Virus record (IMG/VR): IMGVR_UViG_3300042935_001795
Span: 25,643 to 89,642 of that record
Source of the DNA: a virus
DNA length: 64,000 bases
Direction: 5' to 3' (one strand)
Shown: positions 34,101-41,996 of the stretch, in pieces
Layout: the number at the start of each line of letters is the position of its first letter
Position numbering within the stretch: the stretch's first letter is position 1
Translations under genes and position numbers: made by a program
The notes under the pieces: generated by a model
The model's database searches: none
Seen by the model: only the letters and a program-made list of their open reading frames with translations
Told to the model about the DNA's origin: nothing

Positions 34101-35680
34101 AAATCAACTAAATTAGTATTGTATACTCCGAACGCAGTCTGTCTTCTCTTGTTTCCAGCGGAAATCTCTTCAATAATTATCGAAGTATCGATAACTTTTG
34201 TTTTGTATGTTATAATTTCTCCATTGTTAATCGCAGCCGCAATTGCTATTGCTATTTGCTGCAAGCTTCCTAGGTTTGAAAACTTATTTCCGGCCGCTCT
34301 AGCCGCAGGCAGTGACGGGTCTGCAATAATAAGATAGTCTCCTAAATTGTATTGCGAAATTTTAATCTCAGTTTTATCTCCAATAAAAATTCTATCATTA
34401 ACACTTGGAACATCTTTTATAGTCACTTTAATAAATCCTTTATAACTCGGTTCTTTTAGATCTGCAGTTATTTTGTTTCCATTTTTTGCAAATCCAATAA
34501 AAGATTTTCCATCGTTATTATTTGGAGAGATTAACAATTTATAAGACCATACTTCAGGTATAGAAAGTCCCGGATTACCTTCACTAATTAATTTTCTAAA
34601 TGAATTTTTTATATTATAAAAAGTGCCTGCTTTATCTTTAACATATTGTAGAGATGGAACCAAAAATTGTTCACTTCCTGGAAACATTTCAACATCAGTA
34701 ATTGAAAATCGACTTAAATCATAAAAGGTTTTATAACTAGAATATTCAACGCTTAATTGACCATCTACGCTGAGTCCAATTGAACCAAAGTTTCCTTCAT
34801 CAATATCATCTGCATAAATACCAAAGTATCTATATATTTTATAGTTCTCTGCGGTATAGTCGTCAAATAAGAACTCTAAATTAATTATATTAGCGGAAAC
34901 AATTCCATTTCTTTCAAGACCATTTGTAATGGTTTGATTGCTAAAAATTTCAGGATAGTCAACTTGAATATAGTCTCTATCTAATTGTTCGGTTTTAGCA
35001 GTAAATCCGCCATTAACAATATCAATGCCATTAAACGTTGATTGAGAACCTTCTTTAAAGTTTATTGAAAGTAATGAGTTTGGAAATCTTTTATCGTTAA
35101 CATGTGTATTTAAGTATTCTCCAATTTTTGAAGATTTGCTCAAATCAAATGTCTTAATTATTGTTGCATTTTTAAGAAGTTCCAGAATCCTAGAATTTTG
35201 TCCAGTGGTATCTTCTGTATAATCATTTTTATAATCAACGTCCTCGATTCTATAAATTATAAATTTAGAGGGTACTTCTTTTTCAAGCCAAATTGGAGCA
35301 AATATTTTATATTGCTCATCATATAATTTAGTAGTGTTTTGAATTGCACCATATTGGTACTGGTCTTCGTATTGAAATTCATAATCAGAAAACAGGGTAA
35401 TATCTGAAGATGTTCTAAGAGTTTCATATCTTTGGGTTAATGGAAGATTTCTATAAAAATTAGCAATATCGATAGAATATATTCCCGAAGATTTAATCTC
35501 ATATTTTTGAAATTTAATTTTAGAAAGTTGTTTATTTGCTCTAAAAGAACTTAAAAACAAGTCGCCATTTGAGTTAACAAGTAACTTTGAATTACTTGTT
35601 AACTTTGGGTTTGTTCTCAATAAAGCAAAAGATTTATTATCTATTGAATTGTTTACAGCACTAGTATTAATTATAGCCAT
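31112..35680 (-). CDS. Very large virion structural protein, unknown
   Basis: 1522 residues, the largest protein of the window. It is beta-rich with many Tyr, Asn and Asp and no membrane segment. A segment near 440-500 (V-N-D-R-I-F-I-G-D-K followed by A-I-A-I-A-A-A-I-N-N) resembles modules found in phage baseplate and tail proteins. It sits between the fibre set and other structural genes, so a baseplate-wedge, fibre-hub or tail-sheath-associated role is possible. I do not recognise a T4 counterpart. A GATATATAA box lies upstream, and the leader contains the SD-like AGAGG, rare in this genome. Confidence 0.55.
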   Translation of the reverse strand: MAIINTSAVNNSIDNKSFALLRTNPKLTSNSKLLVNSNGDLFLSSFRANKQLSKIKFQKYEIKSSGIYSIDIANFYRNLPLTQRYETLRTSSDITLFSDYEFQYEDQYQYGAIQNTTKLYDEQYKIFAPIWLEKEVPSKFIIYRIEDVDYKNDYTEDTTGQNSRILELLKNATIIKTFDLSKSSKIGEYLNTHVNDKRFPNSLLSINFKEGSQSTFNGIDIVNGGFTAKTEQLDRDYIQVDYPEIFSNQTITNGLERNGIVSANIINLEFLFDDYTAENYKIYRYFGIYADDIDEGNFGSIGLSVDGQLSVEYSSYKTFYDLSRFSITDVEMFPGSEQFLVPSLQYVKDKAGTFYNIKNSFRKLISEGNPGLSIPEVWSYKLLISPNNNDGKSFIGFAKNGNKITADLKEPSYKGFIKVTIKDVPSVNDRIFIGDKTEIKISQYNLGDYLIIADPSLPAARAAGNKFSNLGSLQQIAIAIAAAINNGEIITYKTKVIDTSIIIEEISAGNKRRQTAFGVYNTNLVDFITVDDGEFNDIGLKTNIVNPNNWNIWTTIAGANEGQSVLVKSSEIGNVQVGEYLKQKDSDKFVRIIEVNQDPFDPDYYRVILNNSTKLSNDRVYEVYDEYKTVHGKFAAYDFKDFDFDFYSTRNSDLGDLVYDKYTYPNPAYKNPIDTPDVPKLLTGTGTVGDITFYSGLRDILSSETSKTVTKSVLLSEYDRLKENSLKETALLSRMVPTICKYELKDALNARNLPYVLNVNEAFGDDNLSPNIEIDSKRNVEYLNMEHFHLNRIPTNILGDRKDLNNYLDFANDGGLNLLKLESTTFNYFDKHFNWTGYYDSSDLLQTWFNNAYKRLWSKFDIGNFEKNSSTVFRGLRYVYQKRKEITSDIPTEFLNGIDISDYKFGAYLSYNIVPDLGNGTIPSNSIVFNCVKNDKFKFICVNIQLNVIENDIAEDELNRYLLYTLTDLTLAGDIIDTRIPFRIDFAGSAPDEDSQPDVPFIIKASDISIQDGTAKFTDFVKRNSSGEYSWIYFSVSGVAYAIKVVDVIDDTSILVSGHPWKFDINLAVPILNEDDGNLSRLNPQLMSLVPLIGPFRYSRGGENEFANLLDSISAYRYSKRFNSFEQINYITITEDGTRIDNDFVLSIESGVDVVNPSIVQPAADPERPKAYRLSSSQIGNIIEDREDGGYATILRRMNGDYNPIFNNIITFSEIDPYFKIGFGNIPPNPSTIVYDQLNGKGISFDSFKENTTNYGFINNYFYHKVNEKDSKNILKLSQTTDKLPLYPMIGEIAIDKKNINVFKSKYAKDYFTRALSAGESETTNGTLSPVEKKTFMTSTVMKVRDTYDITKFDNIKEASIKSLDKIRFVRSNKASIHWIEDESQVIADFYLSTAILNELIEDGIENNFRRYVNPLNSYGDKSSIKDDLQIYSNSNISPRFIIDSIKIYGIPGKRGKGLFNQLSQTQFVSVTQTSQLTADNYVELTNFNIQSYQNDGLSFRLIYNKKYGYSYKFKVHIKIQA

Positions 35681-35704
35681 CTAGGACACCTCTTTTTATT
35701 TATA

Positions 35705-35713
35705 TTATATATC
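35705..35713 (-). promoter_or_regulatory. Late-promoter-like box GATATATAA
   Basis: Exact nonamer preceded by GG, 24 bases upstream of the ATG at 35680 and clear of any stop codon. Confidence 0.55.
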
Positions 35714-35747
35714 CCAGATTATAGGAAAACATAAAGAGGCAGAATTC

Positions 35748-38700
35748 TTAATAAAACCTATTAATATCCGGGAAAGAAAGATTCATAAAACTAGAAGTTA
35801 ACCATCTACGTCTTCCTCTTCCTGGTTGATAATTGTTTTGATATGTTGTCAACATCGTGCTTGTTACATTATTAATGTTTCTACCTTCAGCTGCATATTT
35901 AGCAGTTACTTCAACATCAAATTTAAAATCTTCTCCTCCAAAAATATCGATATCGATTCCTATTTTTTTCGCGTAACTTAGGTTTGTAAAAGTATTATCT
36001 AAAATTCCACCAATTCTACCGGTTCCGGTCGCTGCAGGTCCATAATAATCAGTCATACGATATTGGTATACTAAGTCAACCGATATTGCGTTTCCGCTTC
36101 CTCCTTTAATTATCTTTTTACCACTTTTATTAGAAGCATCTACCGCCAATGAAGTAGTGTTTAATGGAGAAAGGTAAAGAAAAGATCCGCACGATCTTCC
36201 ACCTAATAAGTATTGATCTTCTGGAGAGAATCCAGCCTTACAAGTTTGTCTTATACCCGGCACAGCCCCATTAGTACTGCTATACGTGCTTACGGTACCA
36301 ATTATTCTAAGAGGTGTTTGTTTTTTACCGAATATATCTGTTGCTCTTAAGGGTGCAGTTTTCGGCATTCCAACAATTCCATTACTTGCAATTTGTTTTA
36401 AAGTAGTACCCACTCCAGCGTTATCATTATATGTTTGTAAAAGAGGATGGTCGACGTGCATATAAATACCATTTGAGTATTTAGAATAGGTTATGTCAGA
36501 TCCAATTGCAACTTTTTGAGGAGTTGTTCCGCTAAAACCTCCAGACCATACAAAATCGTTTGGACTAGCAGATACTGGAAGAAATGGAGTTGCAGTTACA
36601 TTTGAAAAGTTTTTAAATCCAGTGGTATCTACCGGAACCGGAGTAAATGTATATGAAATTCCATATTCATAAGTGTCATACGCACTATTTGTGCCCAAAT
36701 CACTCGCTGTATTAATGTTTCCATCTACACCTTCGGTAATTACATATAAATTATCGTCGTTTGCAATATTTCTAAATCTAGAGTAAACAAATTGTCCCTT
36801 TAACTGAGACGACTGATCAGGGCCACTATTAATATATTCATTTTCATCAGCAGTAGAAATATTTTGATAAACTACAGGAACTAAATCATATTTGCCTTCT
36901 ACTGTATAATATGTATTACTACCATAAACTGAATCAATTGAATTAATTAATGTTCCAAGTCCAAATATAGTATTACTTGTAGAAACCGGAGCTGGAAGCT
37001 TTGTGTCTCCCACAATTCTAGATATTAACTCAAGGTCAGAAGCTTTAGTATTTGATAATTCAATTTTAAAGTTTTTAGTAACGATTGCTCCTTTTCCATT
37101 AGTTTTTGGAATTTCTTGACTATAGTAACCTGCAAACAACTGCACTGTTGAGTTATTTGTTACTGGTGTAACGTTTCCGTTTTCATCAATAATTCTTACA
37201 AGTAATTCTCCAGTTGTTTTCTCAATAACCGCTCTTAAGCTAAGAACCTCATTTTGAAGAGCTAATAGCTTTTCATAAACAGTGATTGGTGCTTGATTAT
37301 CGGTTATAAATCCGGAAGATATTGTATTTGCACTATGCGCAAATGTTTGACTACCAACCGTAAAAGATTCTGCAACGTGTTGGAATACACCTGCAGATTC
37401 TAAGTCCTGTTGTATTTGTACTTTTAATAGGTCAAGTTCATTAGCTTTAATAACATTTCCTAAATTATCGGTGTTAATTTCACCTTGTGGAAATTCGATT
37501 TTTTGAATTAACGACCATTCAGATTCTAAAGGATTCGCCGGGAATCCAGCTTCAGAAATCGATTTAATCATAAATTCAACAACTTCACCCGGGTTAATTG
37601 CAATATCAAAAGAGTTAAAGTTTACTGCATTAGCATCTTCTTCACTTTCAAGAATCCATCCATATTTTCCATTAGCATCCATTGCTCTCTTTCGAACAGG
37701 TCCATGGACCTCTACCCAATTTGAAAAAGCAGCTGTTTTTTCAGTTTGGTTTGTCGCATCTACAAATTTAAGTTGATCGATATTTGAAGTTTTTCCAGAA
37801 GTAGAAACGTAGCGATATCTAATTTTAAATTGAACAACTTCCTGTGATACTTGGTTTCCAATCCTTTTAGGTTCCGGAACCGCCCAAAATCCTCTAACTT
37901 TATATTTTGGAGCTACTGTTTGTAGGTCTGAAGATTCTGCTGAAGATTTAATTTCACTAACAACTGAAGAGAAAAGTTTTGATTCAGATTCTCTTTGAGT
38001 AACTAGCGAGTTTAATTCATTTTTATGAGTATCGCTTTCTGCCTGAGACGCAAATTTCTTAGTATTAATTAAAGATTTTTTCTGTTTGATAGATTCATCA
38101 AGTTGTTTTAATGATTGCTCTGTTGATGATTTATCAGACTTTAATTGTTTAATTTTATCAGTTGTTGTATTGTCAGTTAAGTGCTTATTAATTTGAACAA
38201 CTTTAAAGTTTTCAACATTAATAACTGGGGGTGTTGGCATAATTCCAGAAGCTGCAGGCGGAATATAATCTACCTTTAGCGATTTAAGGAATTGTCCAAA
38301 ATCTGCAACTTCGTTTTTATAATATTCTGCTAGGGTCATTTTAGTACCTGTAGAGTCGGTTGTTTCTAAATTATTAGAATAGAATCCAACTCCTGGAGAA
38401 AAATCTTCAGCAGGTATTTTTGAAATAGGGTCGATTGGTTTAACAAAAATAACCTGTCTTTCATCAAATGCAACATTGATTTCGATATTCAAATCAGTAT
38501 CAATATCTTTATAAATTCCAAGTTGATTGACTCCAATTTTAATAGATTCGGAACCTTCAAGTAATAATAACTCAATTTGCGAAGTCGAAGCATCAATAGA
38601 AAGAATTTGGTATCTTGTTCTATAATTACCAGAGTTAACAATAAGAGAATCTCCAGTTTTTAAAGTTTCAGTATCTTTAAGCGACTTAGTTGAATCAGTA

Positions 38701-39440
38701 AAGGTTAATTTGTTAAGTGTGAATAACTTAACAGTTTTAGTTTGAGCAATTCCATCGATAACAACGTTCTTTTGGGCGTTGTCGATTTTAACTACATCAA
38801 AAAATCCAGTATACTGAATTGTTCTAATAGGCATATCAATAACTTGAGAATCTAAATAGTATGCAAAGTTACTATTAACTAATTGCGTATTAAAATCAGA
38901 ATAAACAATTTCACTACCACCTTTATAAAGTTCATCAAAGGCAGTAACTGAAGCCGGATCATTTTCGTTAAATATGTATCTTTCAACATATACCTTTTCA
39001 GTTTCCACTGGTATTTGCTTACTTACATCTAAATTAATCGTAAGCAATGGATTTAAAAAGTTTTCGAAAAAATCATTTAATTTAGTTGAAAACTGAGTAG
39101 GAGACGCAAGGGTTGTAATAGAAGGAGATGGTCCTTTTAATCTAGAAGTATGGATAGTTCTAAAAGAACCGTCTTTTAGTCTTACATTTGCGTTTGAACC
39201 TTCAAGCCCGCTAATTGAACTCAAATTAGTATTCAAACGATCAATTTCTCTTTTCAAGTACCCAAACGCAGGTATTTGAATAGTTTCCATTGTGTTTGTT
39301 TTACTATTGAAAAGGTCAATACTAACAGTTTCCTTATCAGTAGTTATAGCTTCATTAATTCTTTTAAATGTTTCCAATGAGTTAGTGTTTAACTCTAGAA
39401 ACTGTTCAAGTAAATGTGATATTGAATTGCTAGCGCTCAT
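35748..39440 (-). CDS. Large virion structural protein with coiled coil and fibronectin-like region
   Basis: 1230 residues. A strongly helical Lys/Glu/Ser-rich coiled coil lies at about 425-500. It is followed by an Ig/FN3-like stretch (Q-F-K-I-R-Y-R-Y-V then E-V-V-E-F-M-I-K-S-I-S-E-A-G). The C-terminal part is beta-rich with Gly and Arg near the end. A trimeric fibre or baseplate appendage is inferred from the architecture and the neighbours. It is one base from the next gene upstream. Confidence 0.55.
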   Translation of the reverse strand: MSASNSISHLLEQFLELNTNSLETFKRINEAITTDKETVSIDLFNSKTNTMETIQIPAFGYLKREIDRLNTNLSSISGLEGSNANVRLKDGSFRTIHTSRLKGPSPSITTLASPTQFSTKLNDFFENFLNPLLTINLDVSKQIPVETEKVYVERYIFNENDPASVTAFDELYKGGSEIVYSDFNTQLVNSNFAYYLDSQVIDMPIRTIQYTGFFDVVKIDNAQKNVVIDGIAQTKTVKLFTLNKLTFTDSTKSLKDTETLKTGDSLIVNSGNYRTRYQILSIDASTSQIELLLLEGSESIKIGVNQLGIYKDIDTDLNIEINVAFDERQVIFVKPIDPISKIPAEDFSPGVGFYSNNLETTDSTGTKMTLAEYYKNEVADFGQFLKSLKVDYIPPAASGIMPTPPVINVENFKVVQINKHLTDNTTTDKIKQLKSDKSSTEQSLKQLDESIKQKKSLINTKKFASQAESDTHKNELNSLVTQRESESKLFSSVVSEIKSSAESSDLQTVAPKYKVRGFWAVPEPKRIGNQVSQEVVQFKIRYRYVSTSGKTSNIDQLKFVDATNQTEKTAAFSNWVEVHGPVRKRAMDANGKYGWILESEEDANAVNFNSFDIAINPGEVVEFMIKSISEAGFPANPLESEWSLIQKIEFPQGEINTDNLGNVIKANELDLLKVQIQQDLESAGVFQHVAESFTVGSQTFAHSANTISSGFITDNQAPITVYEKLLALQNEVLSLRAVIEKTTGELLVRIIDENGNVTPVTNNSTVQLFAGYYSQEIPKTNGKGAIVTKNFKIELSNTKASDLELISRIVGDTKLPAPVSTSNTIFGLGTLINSIDSVYGSNTYYTVEGKYDLVPVVYQNISTADENEYINSGPDQSSQLKGQFVYSRFRNIANDDNLYVITEGVDGNINTASDLGTNSAYDTYEYGISYTFTPVPVDTTGFKNFSNVTATPFLPVSASPNDFVWSGGFSGTTPQKVAIGSDITYSKYSNGIYMHVDHPLLQTYNDNAGVGTTLKQIASNGIVGMPKTAPLRATDIFGKKQTPLRIIGTVSTYSSTNGAVPGIRQTCKAGFSPEDQYLLGGRSCGSFLYLSPLNTTSLAVDASNKSGKKIIKGGSGNAISVDLVYQYRMTDYYGPAATGTGRIGGILDNTFTNLSYAKKIGIDIDIFGGEDFKFDVEVTAKYAAEGRNINNVTSTMLTTYQNNYQPGRGRRRWLTSSFMNLSFPDINRFY

Positions 39441-39441
39441 A

Positions 39442-41388
39442 TTATCTTATTATTTCAAGTTCGAATGTCTTGTTTATTTCGTCTATACATATTAATTCAA
39501 AGTAAGGTTTTTGACTTAGAATATTAGTAGCATCTATAGAAGCCTTTAATACATAGCTATTATATTTGTCAGTGTATATGTTTATTTTGTAACTTTCTAG
39601 GTTTGGCAATTGATCTTTAAAAGAAAACTTAACAGTTTGTCCGTTTTTCCAAGTATTGATAGTATCATCTAAGTATATATTCAAGTCTCCGGTCAATGTG
39701 CCACCGGTGGCACCATTATGATTAATTCTAATTAAATTATCAAATGGTCGTATTCTTGCAATTAAACTAGCAGACGCAGTAAGATTTAAGTTAAATTTAT
39801 TGCTTGTAGAAATTATGGAACCAAGTGTTTTTGAAACTGCATCATAGTTAAAAACAGAATTTAATGTATATCCATTATTGTCATTGGTTATCTTAATCGA
39901 GGTGTTATTCAACTTGTCAATTTTTATTCCATCTCCAGCAGCAAGAACATTGGTGTTATATTGTATTTCAGTTGGAATAACCCCGCTAATCACTTGGTTC
40001 AATCTAGCATTTACCGAAGTAATCATATCTAAAATTGAAGTAGATGACGCATAGTTTAAAGATGCATTTTCAATAGAAGCTTCAAGTGATGCGATTCTTT
40101 CTGAAAAATCTGATGAGGTACTAGACCCTACTAAATTTTCTAGTTCAGCTACTCTTTGCGCAATTGCAGCATATGAATTTCCAGCTTCAACCAACAATTT
40201 AGCAGCATTTTCTAGAGCAGTTGTTGTGTCCAAGAAAATATCCATGGAAAACGTAGAGTAGTCATTTATATTTAATTCAACCCCTACGTTATCTAATGAA
40301 GAGTTAAATTTTACATTTAACTTAAGAGCAAATGCATTTCCATTTAATCCAGTAACATCATTAGGTTTGTATTTAGAAAGTTCAGGTATGTACCATCCTG
40401 CAGAGTTTGGGTCATTTTTAAAATTATCTAATATCAATATTCCATAAAGATTTGTGGATTTATTAGCAATATTTGATTTTGAATATAAATCATAATAAAC
40501 CAGTATTGCATTAAATCTGAAATCTCCTCCTCTTTTAGAAAAGTCTAGAAAATTATTTAATTTAGTGTCATTTGCAATTTTGGTGTATATTGTTGAATTC
40601 CATTCAATACCAATGCCATTATGTATATCTAACGGATTCAAACTTATTCCACCGCTTGAAGTATCAGCAAGAGCATCTAAATTTAAGAAAGCGTCAGGAT
40701 GTGTTTGTCCATTTCTTCCATTAATAAAACCACTATTTAAGTTGGCATCATATGCAACCGCGTTTGTATTATAAGATGATTCTTTGAATAATATTTCGGG
40801 AGTGTACCCTACCGAAGACGGAACATTTACAAATATTTCATTGTAAATATTTCCTTGATAATTTTTATCATTTGAAACATCGATACTTCCAATATACTTT
40901 ACAACTCTAGAATAGTTATTACCAGTATTTGTTGTATCTTCGTTTTCTATAGCTCTAGAATATCCACTTACAGCTTGCTGTGAATTTGCAGTTTTAACCT
41001 CAAATGCACCTAAATGATGTAACCACTTAAATAATATTTTTTCAGCATCTGTAGAATATAGTGTATTGTCAAAATCATCATCCGTTAGGATAAAATTCTC
41101 AAAGTTAAGCGCGTAGTTTTGTAGAGTTTGGGCAAAATCAACATTTGCGTTTGCATTTACTCCAGGGTCGTATGGAACTCCAGAAGCTTGATACAAGTTT
41201 TCAAATTCAATAAAGTTTTCTCCGTTGCTAGGAACCGATACCGCTGGAATATCTATCAATGCAAACTTAGAGTACTCAAAATTTATGTCAGGATTATAGT
41301 AAGCCCTTGTCAAATCTCGAGCAGCACTTGAAAATGCATACATAGTACCTCCCTGTTCTTGGGGTATTCTTATTAATGGTGTTGCCAT
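39442..41388 (-). CDS. Virion structural protein with central coiled coil
   Basis: 648 residues. The N-terminal 380 residues are mixed alpha/beta. A heptad-rich segment (about 395-475, with A-E-L-E-N-L and I-A-S-L-E-A-S-I) suggests trimerisation, and a beta-rich C-terminal domain follows. This is the plan of a fibre or fibre-linker protein. No family recognised. The gene starts just after the 41408 gene with no clear promoter. Confidence 0.55.
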   Translation of the reverse strand: MATPLIRIPQEQGGTMYAFSSAARDLTRAYYNPDINFEYSKFALIDIPAVSVPSNGENFIEFENLYQASGVPYDPGVNANANVDFAQTLQNYALNFENFILTDDDFDNTLYSTDAEKILFKWLHHLGAFEVKTANSQQAVSGYSRAIENEDTTNTGNNYSRVVKYIGSIDVSNDKNYQGNIYNEIFVNVPSSVGYTPEILFKESSYNTNAVAYDANLNSGFINGRNGQTHPDAFLNLDALADTSSGGISLNPLDIHNGIGIEWNSTIYTKIANDTKLNNFLDFSKRGGDFRFNAILVYYDLYSKSNIANKSTNLYGILILDNFKNDPNSAGWYIPELSKYKPNDVTGLNGNAFALKLNVKFNSSLDNVGVELNINDYSTFSMDIFLDTTTALENAAKLLVEAGNSYAAIAQRVAELENLVGSSTSSDFSERIASLEASIENASLNYASSTSILDMITSVNARLNQVISGVIPTEIQYNTNVLAAGDGIKIDKLNNTSIKITNDNNGYTLNSVFNYDAVSKTLGSIISTSNKFNLNLTASASLIARIRPFDNLIRINHNGATGGTLTGDLNIYLDDTINTWKNGQTVKFSFKDQLPNLESYKINIYTDKYNSYVLKASIDATNILSQKPYFELICIDEINKTFELEIIR

Positions 41389-41407
41389 TTAAGCTATTTT
41401 GTTTTTA

Positions 41408-41995
41408 TTAGTAAGATATAGCACAATTACTTGAAGATATTATTACAAATCCACCGATTGCCGTAATATATCTTAAAGTTAATGTACCGCCTGCGTTAAT
41501 TATTATATCAGAACCATCAGTTCCAATTATATTATCGGGAGTAATTTCAACTATTCCACCTATCGAAACAAGCGTAAACTCTTGGCCATTATCTGCATCT
41601 GATAAAATAACAGGGTTACTAAAAACTGGATTAGTTGCATCTAAAACATAAGTTGTATAATCATATGCGTTTGCTAAAGGGAGAACTATTGCGCTGCCAG
41701 GGTAAATAGAGTGAATTAATCCTTTACCAAGAACAACTTCTTGATTAAGATTAATTGGAAGATATACGTTAACCGCATTTGAATCAACTTTGAAAAGTTC
41801 AGCACCATTATAAATTCTTAAAGTACCTCCAGAAATTAATCCCGTTAATGTAAGAGTTTGGGCATCTGTATCAAGCAATCCTGAAGGTCCTGCAATATCT
41901 AATAGTTCACTATTAAGAGCTGCAAAATTATTATTAATTACGATTCTAGATGAAGAAACACTGTCGGTTCCTAAAATTGTTGTTATGTTTGCCAT
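41408..41995 (-). CDS. Small fibre-associated structural protein
   Basis: 195 residues, beta-rich. Its N-terminus (S-S-S-R-I-V-I-N-N-N-F-A-A-L-N) resembles the N-Y-N-F-D-Q-L attachment module that opens the collagen-like fibres. It could plug into the same baseplate site and carry a short beta-helix. It is one base from the gp7-position gene. Confidence 0.5.
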   Translation of the reverse strand: MANITTILGTDSVSSSRIVINNNFAALNSELLDIAGPSGLLDTDAQTLTLTGLISGGTLRIYNGAELFKVDSNAVNVYLPINLNQEVVLGKGLIHSIYPGSAIVLPLANAYDYTTYVLDATNPVFSNPVILSDADNGQEFTLVSIGGIVEITPDNIIGTDGSDIIINAGGTLTLRYITAIGGFVIISSSNCAISY

Positions 41996-41996
41996 T

